A stretch of 27,897 nt of DNA from Zelonia costaricensis (Eukaryota; Euglenozoa; Kinetoplastea; Trypanosomatida; Trypanosomatidae). The stretch spans positions 1 to 27,897 of the forward strand of contig JASAOO010003193.1 in assembly GCA_030849075.1 (NCBI GenBank), read 5' to 3'. How positions within the stretch are numbered: the stretch's first letter is position 1; the number at the start of each line of letters is the position of its first letter. Positions 1 through 8,621 of this stretch are shown piece after piece. Made by a program: the position numbers and the translations under genes. The notes under the pieces are model-generated. The model saw only the letters and a program-made list of their open reading frames with translations, was not told the origin of the DNA and made no database searches.

Positions 1-1284
1 AGCGATTGCGTCTCTTGAAGTGGAGGCGGAGAAGTCTCTAGGGAAATAGAAGTGCAGCGGCGGAAACTGTCTGTGTCTGTGTGTGAGTGTGTGTATATAG
101 GGGGCGGCGCTGATGCAGGCTCACGTATGGCGGAACGAGGTCAGGCGAGGCGTGCACGCACGCGCTCCCTTACGTGATGCGAGAGACGGCGACCCGAAGG
201 CGTGGAGGGGTTTAGCCGAGGAAGGCAAAAGCGAGCGAGCTGTAGAGATGAAGGGAGGAGGGGGGAATGGCGCGAGGCCGTAGGAGGAGGAGGAGGTGGG
301 GACGCAGCGAGTGTGAGGGAAGGAAAAAGACAAACAGACAAAAAAGCGGTGAGAGCCTGGAGAAGGGGCGGGGAGGAAGGGAAGGCGCACGCAAGATGTA
401 GGGGGGCGCAGATAGTGGCGACACGCGCAGAGACAGGACACACGCAGCGGTAATGAACGCGTCGACGCTGCGGACACCTCGTCGTGTCAGAGCGCAGCAG
501 AGGAGGCAGGTGAGAGAGAGAAGGAGAGAAGGACGACGAAAGACGTGCACGTCACGTGCGCGTTGACGCCCTCTTTGGGGAGGGGTCTGTGGTATTACGC
601 GGGGCTCGACGGCGGAGCGACGGTAGCCGGTGAATGTGGGGCGGAGGGTGAGAGCGCTTGAGGGGGGACTGAGTGAGGTCCGCAGTGGTTCCAGGTGGCG
701 GGCGCAAGAAAAAAAAATGGGGCGCACCGGCAGGAGGAGGGACTGGAAGTGAGGCAGGGAGCAAGTGATGATATGAGAAGAGGCGCTGTTGTGGGGCGCG
801 GGAGGTCTACAAGGAGCGAGTGGAAGCCCGAGAAAGATGGCAGCTTCGAGAGGTGGTGAGAGAGAAGAAAAGAAAGAGAACTGTGTGTTGCTCGCTTCGT
901 CTGTTCGCAATAAGCAGCCCTGATTGAGGCGTGCCAAACGTGGAAGACCCGTGCGTTTTAGAGAGGAGGCAGCGAGGGAGGGGTGAGTTGGGAGATGAAC
1001 GAAGACGGAGACGTGACGTGTATGGCACAAAAACTTGGTTTGAGTGTGTTTGGGTTTTCTTTTTTGTGGGTGTGAATTCGTGTTGGCGAGGAGGGAGCTT
1101 GGCGTTTGTACTCGAGGTGTTCACTGCGTAGCTGTTGCAGGGGTGGCAGAGGTGCGTGGGGAGGGAAGGAGGGTGGGTCGGGACGGCGACGATGCAGGCG
1201 CAAGGTTGGTGAATGAGGGAAAGCGGTGGGCGGTGTGCAAACCGGGTGAGGAAGGAGGGGGAGGGGAGGAGAAAAGCGAAGCGG

Positions 1285-1530
1285 TGAGTCGCTCAGCCTG
1301 AAGTTGAAGCGCGCGGCCCATCCGGGATGCAACACCCCTCAACGGAAGGCTGCGCGCACACCCTGTTGCACAGGCCAGATGCACGGGGGAGGGGAGGAGC
1401 GAAGGCGAGACGGCCGTGACGACCCGTCAGTCTCCGCAAGTAGGACGTAGCCCACGCGCTTGCACAGATCGCCTCATGTGAAGCTCACGGCGTCCTCGGC
1501 GCGGCTTCTCACAGCGGCTTTCCAGAGGGC
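1285..1530. repeat. Possible degraded interspersed element in the kinesin 3' region
   Basis: This segment interrupts the otherwise purine-rich low-complexity plus strand with sequence of mixed composition. Leishmania 3'UTRs often carry SIDER elements, short degenerate retroposons of roughly 0.5 kb that affect mRNA stability, and the size and placement would fit a fragment. I cannot recall the SIDER signature well enough to confirm it and I see no target-site duplication, so this is only a candidate. Confidence 0.2.
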
Positions 1531-2445
1531 ACGCCCCTTTCCCTCTCCGTCTCTCGCAGCGTCTCCGCTGCCCTTCTCCTCTGTCCTCTCCCCCCCCCCC
1601 TCTCTGCCCCTTGCGCATCATCGCACGGGAGGAGGAGGGGACTGCGGCAGCGGTTGGGACTTCGCCATCTCTTTCGTGTTTCATCTGCTTTCTCCGCTTG
1701 GGTGTCAACTGCGTTGTGATGTCCGCTTTCATGATTCATGGGTGCGCGCGTACACGGGGGTGCCTCCATGTGTGCGTGTGTGTGTTCTAAAGAGAAACGT
1801 GGGGAGAGAAGAATGGCGCGGCCCTCCCAGGCACCACGCCAGACACCGACCACGCCACGCACGGACGTGCACGCATCGTCCCCCTTCTCATTTGCCCCAC
1901 ACGCGCACATTAGCCCCACCACCAGCGTGGGGAAGCACGACAACAACGCACTAGAAGAGGGGTAGAAGAAGATGGAAAGAAGAGGAAAAAGCAAAGGCGC
2001 CTTGAGACAACGAAAACACACGAAATAAAAGAGTTGGTGGGGGGCACGTCAGGAACACCAGCGCCTCGTGGCGGCCGCCCTGCTGTGCGGAGGAAGAGGA
2101 CGGTACAATGACAGAGAGGAGGGGGGAGGAGCGGGAGACGGGGCGGCAAACAGGTGGGGTTGGCGCTCGAACCAGACAACAGCGGGAGAGACGCCAAGTA
2201 AGATAAAACAGAAACGAGCAGTACAGCGAGAACAAAACAAGAACAGAGCAGCACTGAGAGAGACGCAACAAAGTGTGAAGGGAAATGGCGGAGTCGAGCG
2301 TAAAAGGAGGGGGGGAGACGAGCAACGGAGGGCAGTCAGCACGCAAAGGCAAGAAAGGATCACAGCAGCGGGAGAGGGCTGGAACAGAGGGAGGGAGGGA
2401 GGGAGGCGGGTGGACCGCGACAAATTTCTACATGTCGCGGAGGTC

Positions 2446-2478
2446 TGGTGGTGGTGGTGGTGTTGGTGGTGGTGACGG
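2446..2478. repeat. Imperfect GGT trinucleotide repeat
   Basis: The plus strand shows a run of TGG/GGT units with one interruption (GTT), followed shortly by a GCA repeat at about 2498-2512. It lies in non-coding DNA downstream of the kinesin gene and is probably a length-variable microsatellite. Confidence 0.75.
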
Positions 2479-3093
2479 TGAGGGCGGTAGCGAAGCAGCA
2501 GCAGCAGCAGGGAGGGACTGAAAGGGGAACTGGCAAGAGGAGGAGGAAGGCTGGCAGGGACACGAGGTTGGAGGGGCGTCTTCGAAGTCGTTGCTCACTC
2601 CATCCCTCCCCCTCCTTCCTCGCTGCCGCACCTCTCACCAGCACCTCGCCCGCCGGTCTTATCCATGTACCGCACGCTGTCCCCACCCCCACCCCCCAAC
2701 CCAACCTATCCCATTCACTCGAAACCACCTCCCGCACCCACACGCGCACTCCTCATCTCGTTTAGCGCTCCAGCTGACAAATACAAGCACAAACGCACAC
2801 ACACACACAGTGTGTTCTGTGCACGCACTCCCCGCCCTCATGCCAGACGCCGCAGACTGCTGCTCCTCCGACAGCGCGATAATGGGTCCCACACACACAC
2901 ATAACCCGCGCACGAGTGCGACCACCACAAGCTGAACCAAAAGAGGCGTACTTCGAGGGGAAAAAAAAACGGGACGAAGCCAGCGACCGTGCACGCCCGC
3001 TCGCACCACTTGCATAAAAGCAGTACGCCGCAATGCAGACATGTAAAACAGAAAACAAAACAAGGAAATGAGAAGCAAGATTATTTGCGCCTT

Positions 3094-3160
3094 TGCGTGT
3101 GTGTCTGTGCGTGTATCCTTGTATGCGTGTGTGTGCACGTGTGCGTGTGCGTGTGTGCGC
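3094..3160. repeat. GT/GC-rich alternating purine-pyrimidine repeat
   Basis: The plus strand alternates GT with occasional GC, AT and CT steps for about 65 bases, ending some 20 bases from the kinesin stop codon. In the minus-strand transcript this is a CA-rich stretch at the very start of the 3'UTR. Alternating purine-pyrimidine DNA of this kind can form Z-DNA, and CA-rich RNA can bind proteins, but nothing here shows either. Confidence 0.7.
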
Positions 3161-3182
3161 CCGCTCAGGAGCAAAGAAGGTC

Positions 3183-5708
3183 TCACCCCTCCGTGGTGGC
3201 GTTCTTCTTAATCTGGCCAAACGCAACACCGCGGGCGCGCGAGGCGAAGAGCAACGAGCTGCCCGACTCGTTCGAGTTGTAGCTTGCGGGGCTCACGCAG
3301 ACAAACATGAGCACCTTTGCCTGGCCCGCCATCGAGTCCTGCAACAGAAAAGTCAGCACCGAGTTGCGGAATGGCACGTGCTTCGAGTTCTGCGCCAGCC
3401 CGGCAATGACGTCGCCGAGGGACGACAGCGACTTGTTGATCGACACCGCCTCCTTCAGCCGCTGCCCCTCCGCCCCGCTCTTGTCCAGCCGCTCGCTGCC
3501 CGCCAGATCGATCAGGGACAGCTTGCCGTAGCCCTGCATGTTCGTCTGCTTGTTCGTCGTGCGCACGATAATGTAGAGAAGCATGTGCGACCGCGATGAG
3601 TGCTCGTTCATGTTCGTCATGCCCTCGCTGCGGTGGGACTGCGCGGTGGCCATGATGCCGTCGATATCGCGCGGCGACGTCACTGGCACCTCCTTCAGGT
3701 TCGTCACGTACGTGCCGTACGGGCCGCCCTGCTTCACCTCGTACGTGAGGCCCGCCGCCTCCTTCTTCGTAGCCAGCAAGTCGCGAATCTGCTCGCAATA
3801 GATCTCCAGCACCGACACCATCACCGTCGACACCTCCGTCTCCGTGCGCTCCTCGATAATCTGGAAGAGCCGCTCGAGGGCGCGGGTGTTGATGCCCTTG
3901 TTCTCGCCGTCCGCGCCGTTCATGGTGAAGGTCTTGCCACTGCCGGTCTGGCCGTAGGCGAAGATGCAAACGTTGAAGCCGTCCACGACACTGTCGATGA
4001 GCGGCGCCGTGTCCGCGAAGACGCGCGACTGAGGCGCAGTGGGCGGGTAGACCTCGTCGAACTCGAACAGCTTCGGCCGGTTGTTGGAGTCGGTGAACTT
4101 CACCTCGTCCGGGGTTGGGAAGGACATGACATCCGTGTAGCCGCCCTCGATCTCCTTCGGCATCATCGGCCGCACCCGGCAGTAGACGCGGATGTTGCCT
4201 TTCAGCTCCTGAATGGTGTTGTAGTACTGCTTGCGCAAATTCATCTCGCGCTTGTACAGCTCCTGCGTCCACTGCAGCGCCCTGCGATCGGCCTGCCGGT
4301 CCACCTCGCTGGCCTGGATCATGGCTGCCATGGCGTTCGAGATTTGCGCCGAGTAGTAGCGACTCTGCTGCACCAGATCGGCGCACCGCGCATCGCGGAT
4401 GTCGCGCAGGCACTTGCGGATCGACGCAACGGAGCTGCGCATGCGGGCCACCGTCGCCGGCGACACGGAAGCGCCCATCGGGCCGGGCGCGCTGAGCGCC
4501 GCCGCGCCGAGCACCGGGAGGGGCATGAGGGTCGTCGTGCCGGCGCCGCTACCGCCCTTCTCGAGCAGCTCGACGCGCTCGGCGTACGTCTCCAGCGTTT
4601 TGTGCAGGCCCTTGTTCTTCACCTTTGCGTCCTTGAACTTGTTCTGCAGCTCCTCGTGCTGCTGGCGCAGGTCCTCCAGCTGCTGGCGCAGGTTCTCCGT
4701 CTCGCCGCGCTCGTGGTTCATGAGGTTCTCGGTCTGCTGCTGCGCCTGCAACATCACCTCCGCCGCGTCCGCACGCTGGCCGCCGGCTGTGAACGCGCGG
4801 CGCCGGCGCAGGCGGCGCTGCTCGTCGTCGTCGTCGCTGTCTGCCTCGGCGAGGTCCTCGTCGGCGACGGCGCGCTGCTTCGACCCGGCGCCCTCACCCA
4901 CGTCGACGCCCGTCATCGCCTCGAACAGCTCCAGCGCCTCCGAAAAGCTCCCCATCAGCGTCATGAGCTCGCCGGCGATGCGCTCGTGCTGGCCCGACTC
5001 GAGCATGCGCATGATGACGAGCTTGTGGTCCTTGCACGCCTGCGCAATCTCGGTGTCGGGCAGAATGTGCGGGTGCTCCAGCGCGTACTCGAGCGACGCG
5101 AGGTCGCCCTGGCACTCGAGCAGGATGGTTTCCTCCGTGTCCAGGATGTCGTTGCGGTCCGCCGTCTTGAGCGTCTCGAAGTCGCGCTGCCGGCGCTCGG
5201 TGGCGCGCTGCTGCTGCTGGTCCTTGACCGTCTTGGAGGCGATGCGGTGGAAGGGCTCGCCGAGGACGCGGCTCTGCTGGAAGCGCTGCAGCAGGCGCTG
5301 ATGGCCGTTCGTGTGGTGGCGCTGGTACCACATAATCACCGTGCGCATGATCTTGTCACGCACCTCCGGCGTGGCCGTCGTCTTGGACACCTTGAAGAAA
5401 CGGTCCGTCCACTTCTCCGCCGACAGCATCACGGCAAACTGCGGCCCGCTGTGGATGAGGCACTGGTCCATCACGGTCACCATGCGGATCTGCGTCGCCG
5501 GCGGGTTGTACTTGAAGTGCTGCCGGATCTCCTCCAGCACGAGGTCGGCGTTGCCGCGCCGGATGTGCTCGACGAGGCGCGCCGTCGCCTCCTGATCGCC
5601 CTCGGGGTTGCGCGAGGCAATCTCGCGCGCGATCAGATCCTGGATATCGGCCCTCGCGCCGGTGGCCAGGAAGGCCTGCGGCGCCATGCGGGTGGTCGGG
5701 ACTGCCAT
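3183..5708 (-). CDS. C-terminal-motor kinesin (kinesin-14) with N-terminal VHS-GAT-like adaptor region
   Basis: This 841-residue protein is a microtubule motor with its motor at the C-terminus (about residues 501-834), the layout of minus-end-directed kinesin-14. The neck reads NTIQELKGNIRVYCRVRP. The ATP site GQTGSGKT is at about 586-593, switch I NEHSSRSH at 701-708 and switch II DLAGSE at 734-739, all intact, so an active ATPase is expected. Residues about 20-150 form a helical VHS/ENTH-like domain (an IREIASRNPEG-type start, then the QIRMVTVMDQCL helix). Residues about 185-265 resemble the GAT three-helix bundle of TOM1/GGA proteins. An acidic stretch (283-297) and a heptad-rich coiled coil (314-384) follow. 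The start is set at the ATG in GCCATGG context, 15 bases after a polypyrimidine-AG acceptor; the open frame runs upstream to 5861 but that part is untranslated-looking. Trypanosoma brucei has a C-terminal kinesin, KIFC1, linked to acidocalcisomes, which may be the orthologue (inference). The motor call is near certain; the VHS-GAT call is likely. Confidence 0.95.
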   Translation of the reverse strand: MAVPTTRMAPQAFLATGARADIQDLIAREIASRNPEGDQEATARLVEHIRRGNADLVLEEIRQHFKYNPPATQIRMVTVMDQCLIHSGPQFAVMLSAEKWTDRFFKVSKTTATPEVRDKIMRTVIMWYQRHHTNGHQRLLQRFQQSRVLGEPFHRIASKTVKDQQQQRATERRQRDFETLKTADRNDILDTEETILLECQGDLASLEYALEHPHILPDTEIAQACKDHKLVIMRMLESGQHERIAGELMTLMGSFSEALELFEAMTGVDVGEGAGSKQRAVADEDLAEADSDDDDEQRRLRRRRAFTAGGQRADAAEVMLQAQQQTENLMNHERGETENLRQQLEDLRQQHEELQNKFKDAKVKNKGLHKTLETYAERVELLEKGGSGAGTTTLMPLPVLGAAALSAPGPMGASVSPATVARMRSSVASIRKCLRDIRDARCADLVQQSRYYSAQISNAMAAMIQASEVDRQADRRALQWTQELYKREMNLRKQYYNTIQELKGNIRVYCRVRPMMPKEIEGGYTDVMSFPTPDEVKFTDSNNRPKLFEFDEVYPPTAPQSRVFADTAPLIDSVVDGFNVCIFAYGQTGSGKTFTMNGADGENKGINTRALERLFQIIEERTETEVSTVMVSVLEIYCEQIRDLLATKKEAAGLTYEVKQGGPYGTYVTNLKEVPVTSPRDIDGIMATAQSHRSEGMTNMNEHSSRSHMLLYIIVRTTNKQTNMQGYGKLSLIDLAGSERLDKSGAEGQRLKEAVSINKSLSSLGDVIAGLAQNSKHVPFRNSVLTFLLQDSMAGQAKVLMFVCVSPASYNSNESGSSLLFASRARGVAFGQIKKNATTEG

Positions 5709-5722
5709 GGCGGATGGACGTG

Positions 5723-5752
5723 CTGCGACGGAGGAAAGAAGAGAAGAAGACA
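5723..5752 (-). promoter_or_regulatory. Trans-splice acceptor (polypyrimidine tract and CAG) of the kinesin gene
   Basis: Read on the minus strand, a long CT tract (complement of 5727-5752) ends in GTCGCAG, placing the AG at 5724-5723. This is the classic trypanosomatid spliced-leader acceptor, and it would leave a 5'UTR of only about 14 bases before the ATG at 5708. It also excludes the in-frame upstream extension from the mature message. Confidence 0.65.
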
Positions 5753-6122
5753 GGTAGAGCAGGGAGGGGAAGGGAGGAGCGCGGCCTAAGAAAGGGGGCG
5801 CCTTGTGGGGAGAATGGAAAAGAGGAAGGAGGCGGTAAGACGCACGGCCCGCGGAGTGCAAGCGAGGCGTTCAGGTGCCGGGGGGTGGGGGGCGAGGGCA
5901 GGGAAAGCGAGGGAGTTGGAATAGTGGGCCGACTAGCTGCGAGGTGTGGGGGGAGGCAGAGCGAGCGAGGGCCACGCGAAAAGGGGGGAGGAGGAGGAAG
6001 TAACTACAGGGATGCGAGGCGGTCGCGGATGAGTGAGGCGTCGTAAGGGAGGGGGGCGTGAGACGAGCACTGGCGCCGTAGCGTGGAGGAGGAAGGTGGG
6101 AGGGGGGCAGTGGGCATGTTGT

Positions 6123-6152
6123 GGGGGGTGCGTGGGGTTGGGGGGAGGGGGG
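6123..6152 (+). other. Strong G-quadruplex motif
   Basis: Four plus-strand G-tracts of 6, 4, 6 and 6 bases are separated by loops of 5, 2 and 1 bases, fully meeting the usual quadruplex pattern. The G-rich strand is the template strand for the minus-strand genes, so the transcript itself would be C-rich. A second looser cluster is at 5878-5902. Confidence 0.6.
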
Positions 6153-6536
6153 TGGCGAGTCGAAAACGCGGCAAGAGGCAACAAGACGAGAAGTGGCAGT
6201 GTGTATTGGCAACGAGGACCTGCGGGCGCGTGTGCGAGCAACACAGAGCTACGCACAAGCAGCAATAGGGAAGAGGAGGGACTGCCTCGCGGTGGTGTCG
6301 CGTCGAGGGCGAAGGAGGCGGCACACAACGTTGCAGCCCGTCCACTCGCCCGCCACACCTTCACCAACACAGGGAGGGAGAGAGGTCCATGTGTCTGGTG
6401 CAGAGGCACGGAGCGGGGCTTTCATGCTTTTGGGGGGTATGAGCTCGTGGGACAACAGAGTCGGTGGCAAAGTGCGCCAGAGCCCGGTGCCGCAGTGCGA
6501 TTGATTCGCGGTTTCCATTTCTTTCGGTTTGTGTGT

Positions 6537-6551
6537 CCTCGGACGCCGAGG
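6537..6551. repeat. Short perfect inverted repeat
   Basis: Six-base arms CCTCGG and CCGAGG flank a three-base loop. It sits in the less purine-biased part of the intergenic region. It is short enough to be chance. Confidence 0.4.
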
Positions 6552-8138
6552 TAGTTGTTAGCCTGTTCAGCAGGGGTTTATGGCAGAGTGCCGCGTCGAG
6601 GAAGCAGGTACCGCACGCATTTGCGTCGCCGCGCCGCGCCGCGCCGCAGAGTGAGAGACGAAGATTGCAATTGGAAGTGCGCCCCTGTAACTCGGCTGTT
6701 CCTTTCGCCGCGCTACCTCTCACACTCCTCTCCATCTCGTTTTTCTCTGTGTTTGTTGTCGCGCGAGAGAGACAAGTGTAGAACGGGAGCCGGCCAAGAA
6801 CCTCATCCCTCGCCGTCTCAAGTAAGTTCATCTCAATCGAGACACACACACACACGTAGAAACGGGCTCGCTCCTGCAGCGAACATCCGCTCCCCGCCGC
6901 CCTTCACCTGAATCGCACTTGCGCCTTAAAGAAGGAGCACGGCAGTGGCCTAAAGACACCACGCGCAACATCGCCGCCACCATCAGAAGGCCAAAACACG
7001 AGGAAGACCAGCACAAGACAACCAACATCGACCTGCAATGAGCGAGGCAGAACAAAAAAACAAGACGGCAAAAACGAAAGCTACGCACGGGTGCGAAATC
7101 GTAGACGATGGAAGCTGTGGCGGTTCACGGGCAACAAAGAAAGAAAAAAAAAAGGACACAGACGGGCTGGAAGACACACGCAGAACTCGAGAAACAAAAA
7201 ACAAGGAGCTCAAGCACAAACACAAACACACAAACGCACTGGTACACAAGAGGTGAGCTAGACGAAAAAAAGGAAGAGGCAGGTTGGCGTGTGCTGCGCC
7301 GAGCAGTCACCGAGGAGGACGAGGAAGTCCCTGAACCCGCAACTCGTCTGCGCCGACACGCCGTCACGACGCGTGCACCATTGTAGACAAACTAAGGAGG
7401 AAGGATGGGAAACGTGGCCAGGCCAAGACGCGCACACACACACACGCGTACACAGAGGCACAGAGCATCGCTGAACTCACGGAGACAGCCACGCCTAAAC
7501 ACATGTGCACGCTCTGAACTCCGCACACCACAGCAGGCTCCCCAGGAGAGGTGTGCCGCGCGGGGGGGAGTCGCACGCCGCGGAAGCGAGGCACACACCA
7601 TGGAAGTCAGAAAGAGAGAGAAAGGCGTCTTACAGCACGTTGTGGTGGTGCGGCCACGGCGAGGAAGGACCGCGTGAGCAGGCAGTGGACGAGCGCCGCA
7701 ACCATACCAGAGTCAAACGCGCAGGAGATGTGGAAGGGGAAATGAAAACACCAAGCACGAGGCGGCTCGTGCACGCAGAACGGAGCGGCAGGGATTCTGG
7801 CGTGACAGGGGGGGGGAAGAGAAGGAAGGCGCGCAGTAAAAGTACAGACGACCCGTGGCACACGCCTCGTGGCCGGCACGCCGCACCGCCGCGTGCGCGC
7901 GTGCTCGACACGCGAGGCGGGGGAGGAAAGGGGAGGGAGACGAGAGGGAGGAGGCGAGGAGCCGGACAAGCGATGGCGCATATGCACAGCAGGGAAAGAA
8001 AAGAGAGCACAAAACTGAAAGGCAAAGCGGAAAAGAAACACAACAACAAAAAAACAAAAGCAAAGCCGCCGCGACGGAGACGACTGACGCGGCGGAGGGG
8101 GGGGGCGGCACAATGGGAGGTGTGGAGGGCGGGCCCCC

Positions 8139-8154
8139 GGGGGGGGGGGGGGGG
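8139..8154 (+). repeat. 16-base G homopolymer preceded by CCCCC
   Basis: An uninterrupted run of 16 G follows immediately after five C (8134-8138), in the 3'UTR region of the CEP104-like gene. A further run of nine G lies at 8097-8105. Such runs are prone to length error in sequencing, so the exact count is uncertain. Confidence 0.7.
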
Positions 8155-8465
8155 CGGCGCTTTGCTTGCGGCGGGGAGGCGGAAGGGGGCCGCATCTCGT
8201 GGGAGATCGCGGTGAGGGGCGCGAGACAAGAGAAAGGGGAAAAAGGGAGGGCGGAGTGACAGCCGCAGACGACAGGAAGGGGGGGCCACGGAGGTAGGAG
8301 ATGAGGGGGAGAAGCAAAAGACGTACGGTGCGCTGAGAGGCATAAGCGCACGCACTTAAGTACATGCGACGCCACCTCTATGAGCGAGCACGCAGCACAG
8401 GCGAGGAGGAGGAAATGAAAAACGAGATCTCTGCAGACGCGCACACTCGGCCACCGAGAAACCCA

Positions 8466-8500
8466 TGCACACACACGCACACGCACACGCACACAAGCAC
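8466..8500. repeat. CA/GT dinucleotide repeat
   Basis: An imperfect CA repeat on the plus strand with CG interruptions lies about 120 bases beyond the stop codon of the CEP104-like gene, inside its presumed 3'UTR, where the transcript would read GU. Confidence 0.7.
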
Positions 8501-8621
8501 GTAGCACGTTACGCGGTCACGTACGGCCACCACGGCGACAAGAACAACAACAAAACAGATGAGGAGCAGATTGCACGTTCAGTCGAGGGAAGAGCGGGGC
8601 TCTGCAACCCCCCCCCTCCTC

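Larger units (their letters stand above)
1..3182. other. Non-coding region downstream of the kinesin gene (3'UTR/intergenic)
   Basis: No convincing coding sequence is present. The plus strand is strongly purine-rich (GGAGG, GAGAAG and GGGG runs), so the minus strand, the presumed transcript sense, is pyrimidine-rich, as expected of trypanosomatid 3'UTR and trans-splicing signal. Open frames such as the minus-strand one at 212-1030 translate into low-complexity S/P/L/R protein and have no recognisable domain. Sub-elements include a C11 run at 1590-1600, a GGT repeat at 2446-2478, CA stretches near 2795-2815 and 2888-2903, and a GT-rich stretch at 3094-3160. A more complex, less purine-biased segment at about 1285-1530 could be a degraded retroposon. 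The next minus-strand gene would start left of the window. Confidence 0.6.
5709..8621. other. Intergenic region between CEP104-like and kinesin genes
   Basis: This 2.9 kb stretch holds the 3'UTR of the CEP104-like gene and the processing signals of the kinesin gene. The plus strand is G/A-rich with G4-type clusters (5878-5902 and 6123-6152), a 16-base G run (8139-8154) and several CA stretches (6840-6855, 7433-7447, 8466-8500). A less biased segment at about 6430-6780 contains a perfect short hairpin at 6537-6551 and GCCGC repeats near 6630-6650. Open frames here, including 7505-8215 on the plus strand, are low-complexity and are not accepted as genes. Confidence 0.6.

Noticed and set aside
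212..1030. 272-codon minus-strand open frame
   Set aside because: It comes from pyrimidine-rich non-coding DNA, is full of Ser/Pro/Leu/Arg runs, and shows no domain or start context.
3600..5789. 729-codon plus-strand open frame
   Set aside because: It is exactly antisense to the kinesin gene, whose strong GC third-position bias removes stops on the opposite strand. The translation is Arg/Leu/His/Val-rich with no domain.
7607..8507. Overlapping minus-strand frames of 240-264 codons
   Set aside because: All three minus-strand frames are open here because the DNA is low-complexity pyrimidine-rich. None has protein-like character.
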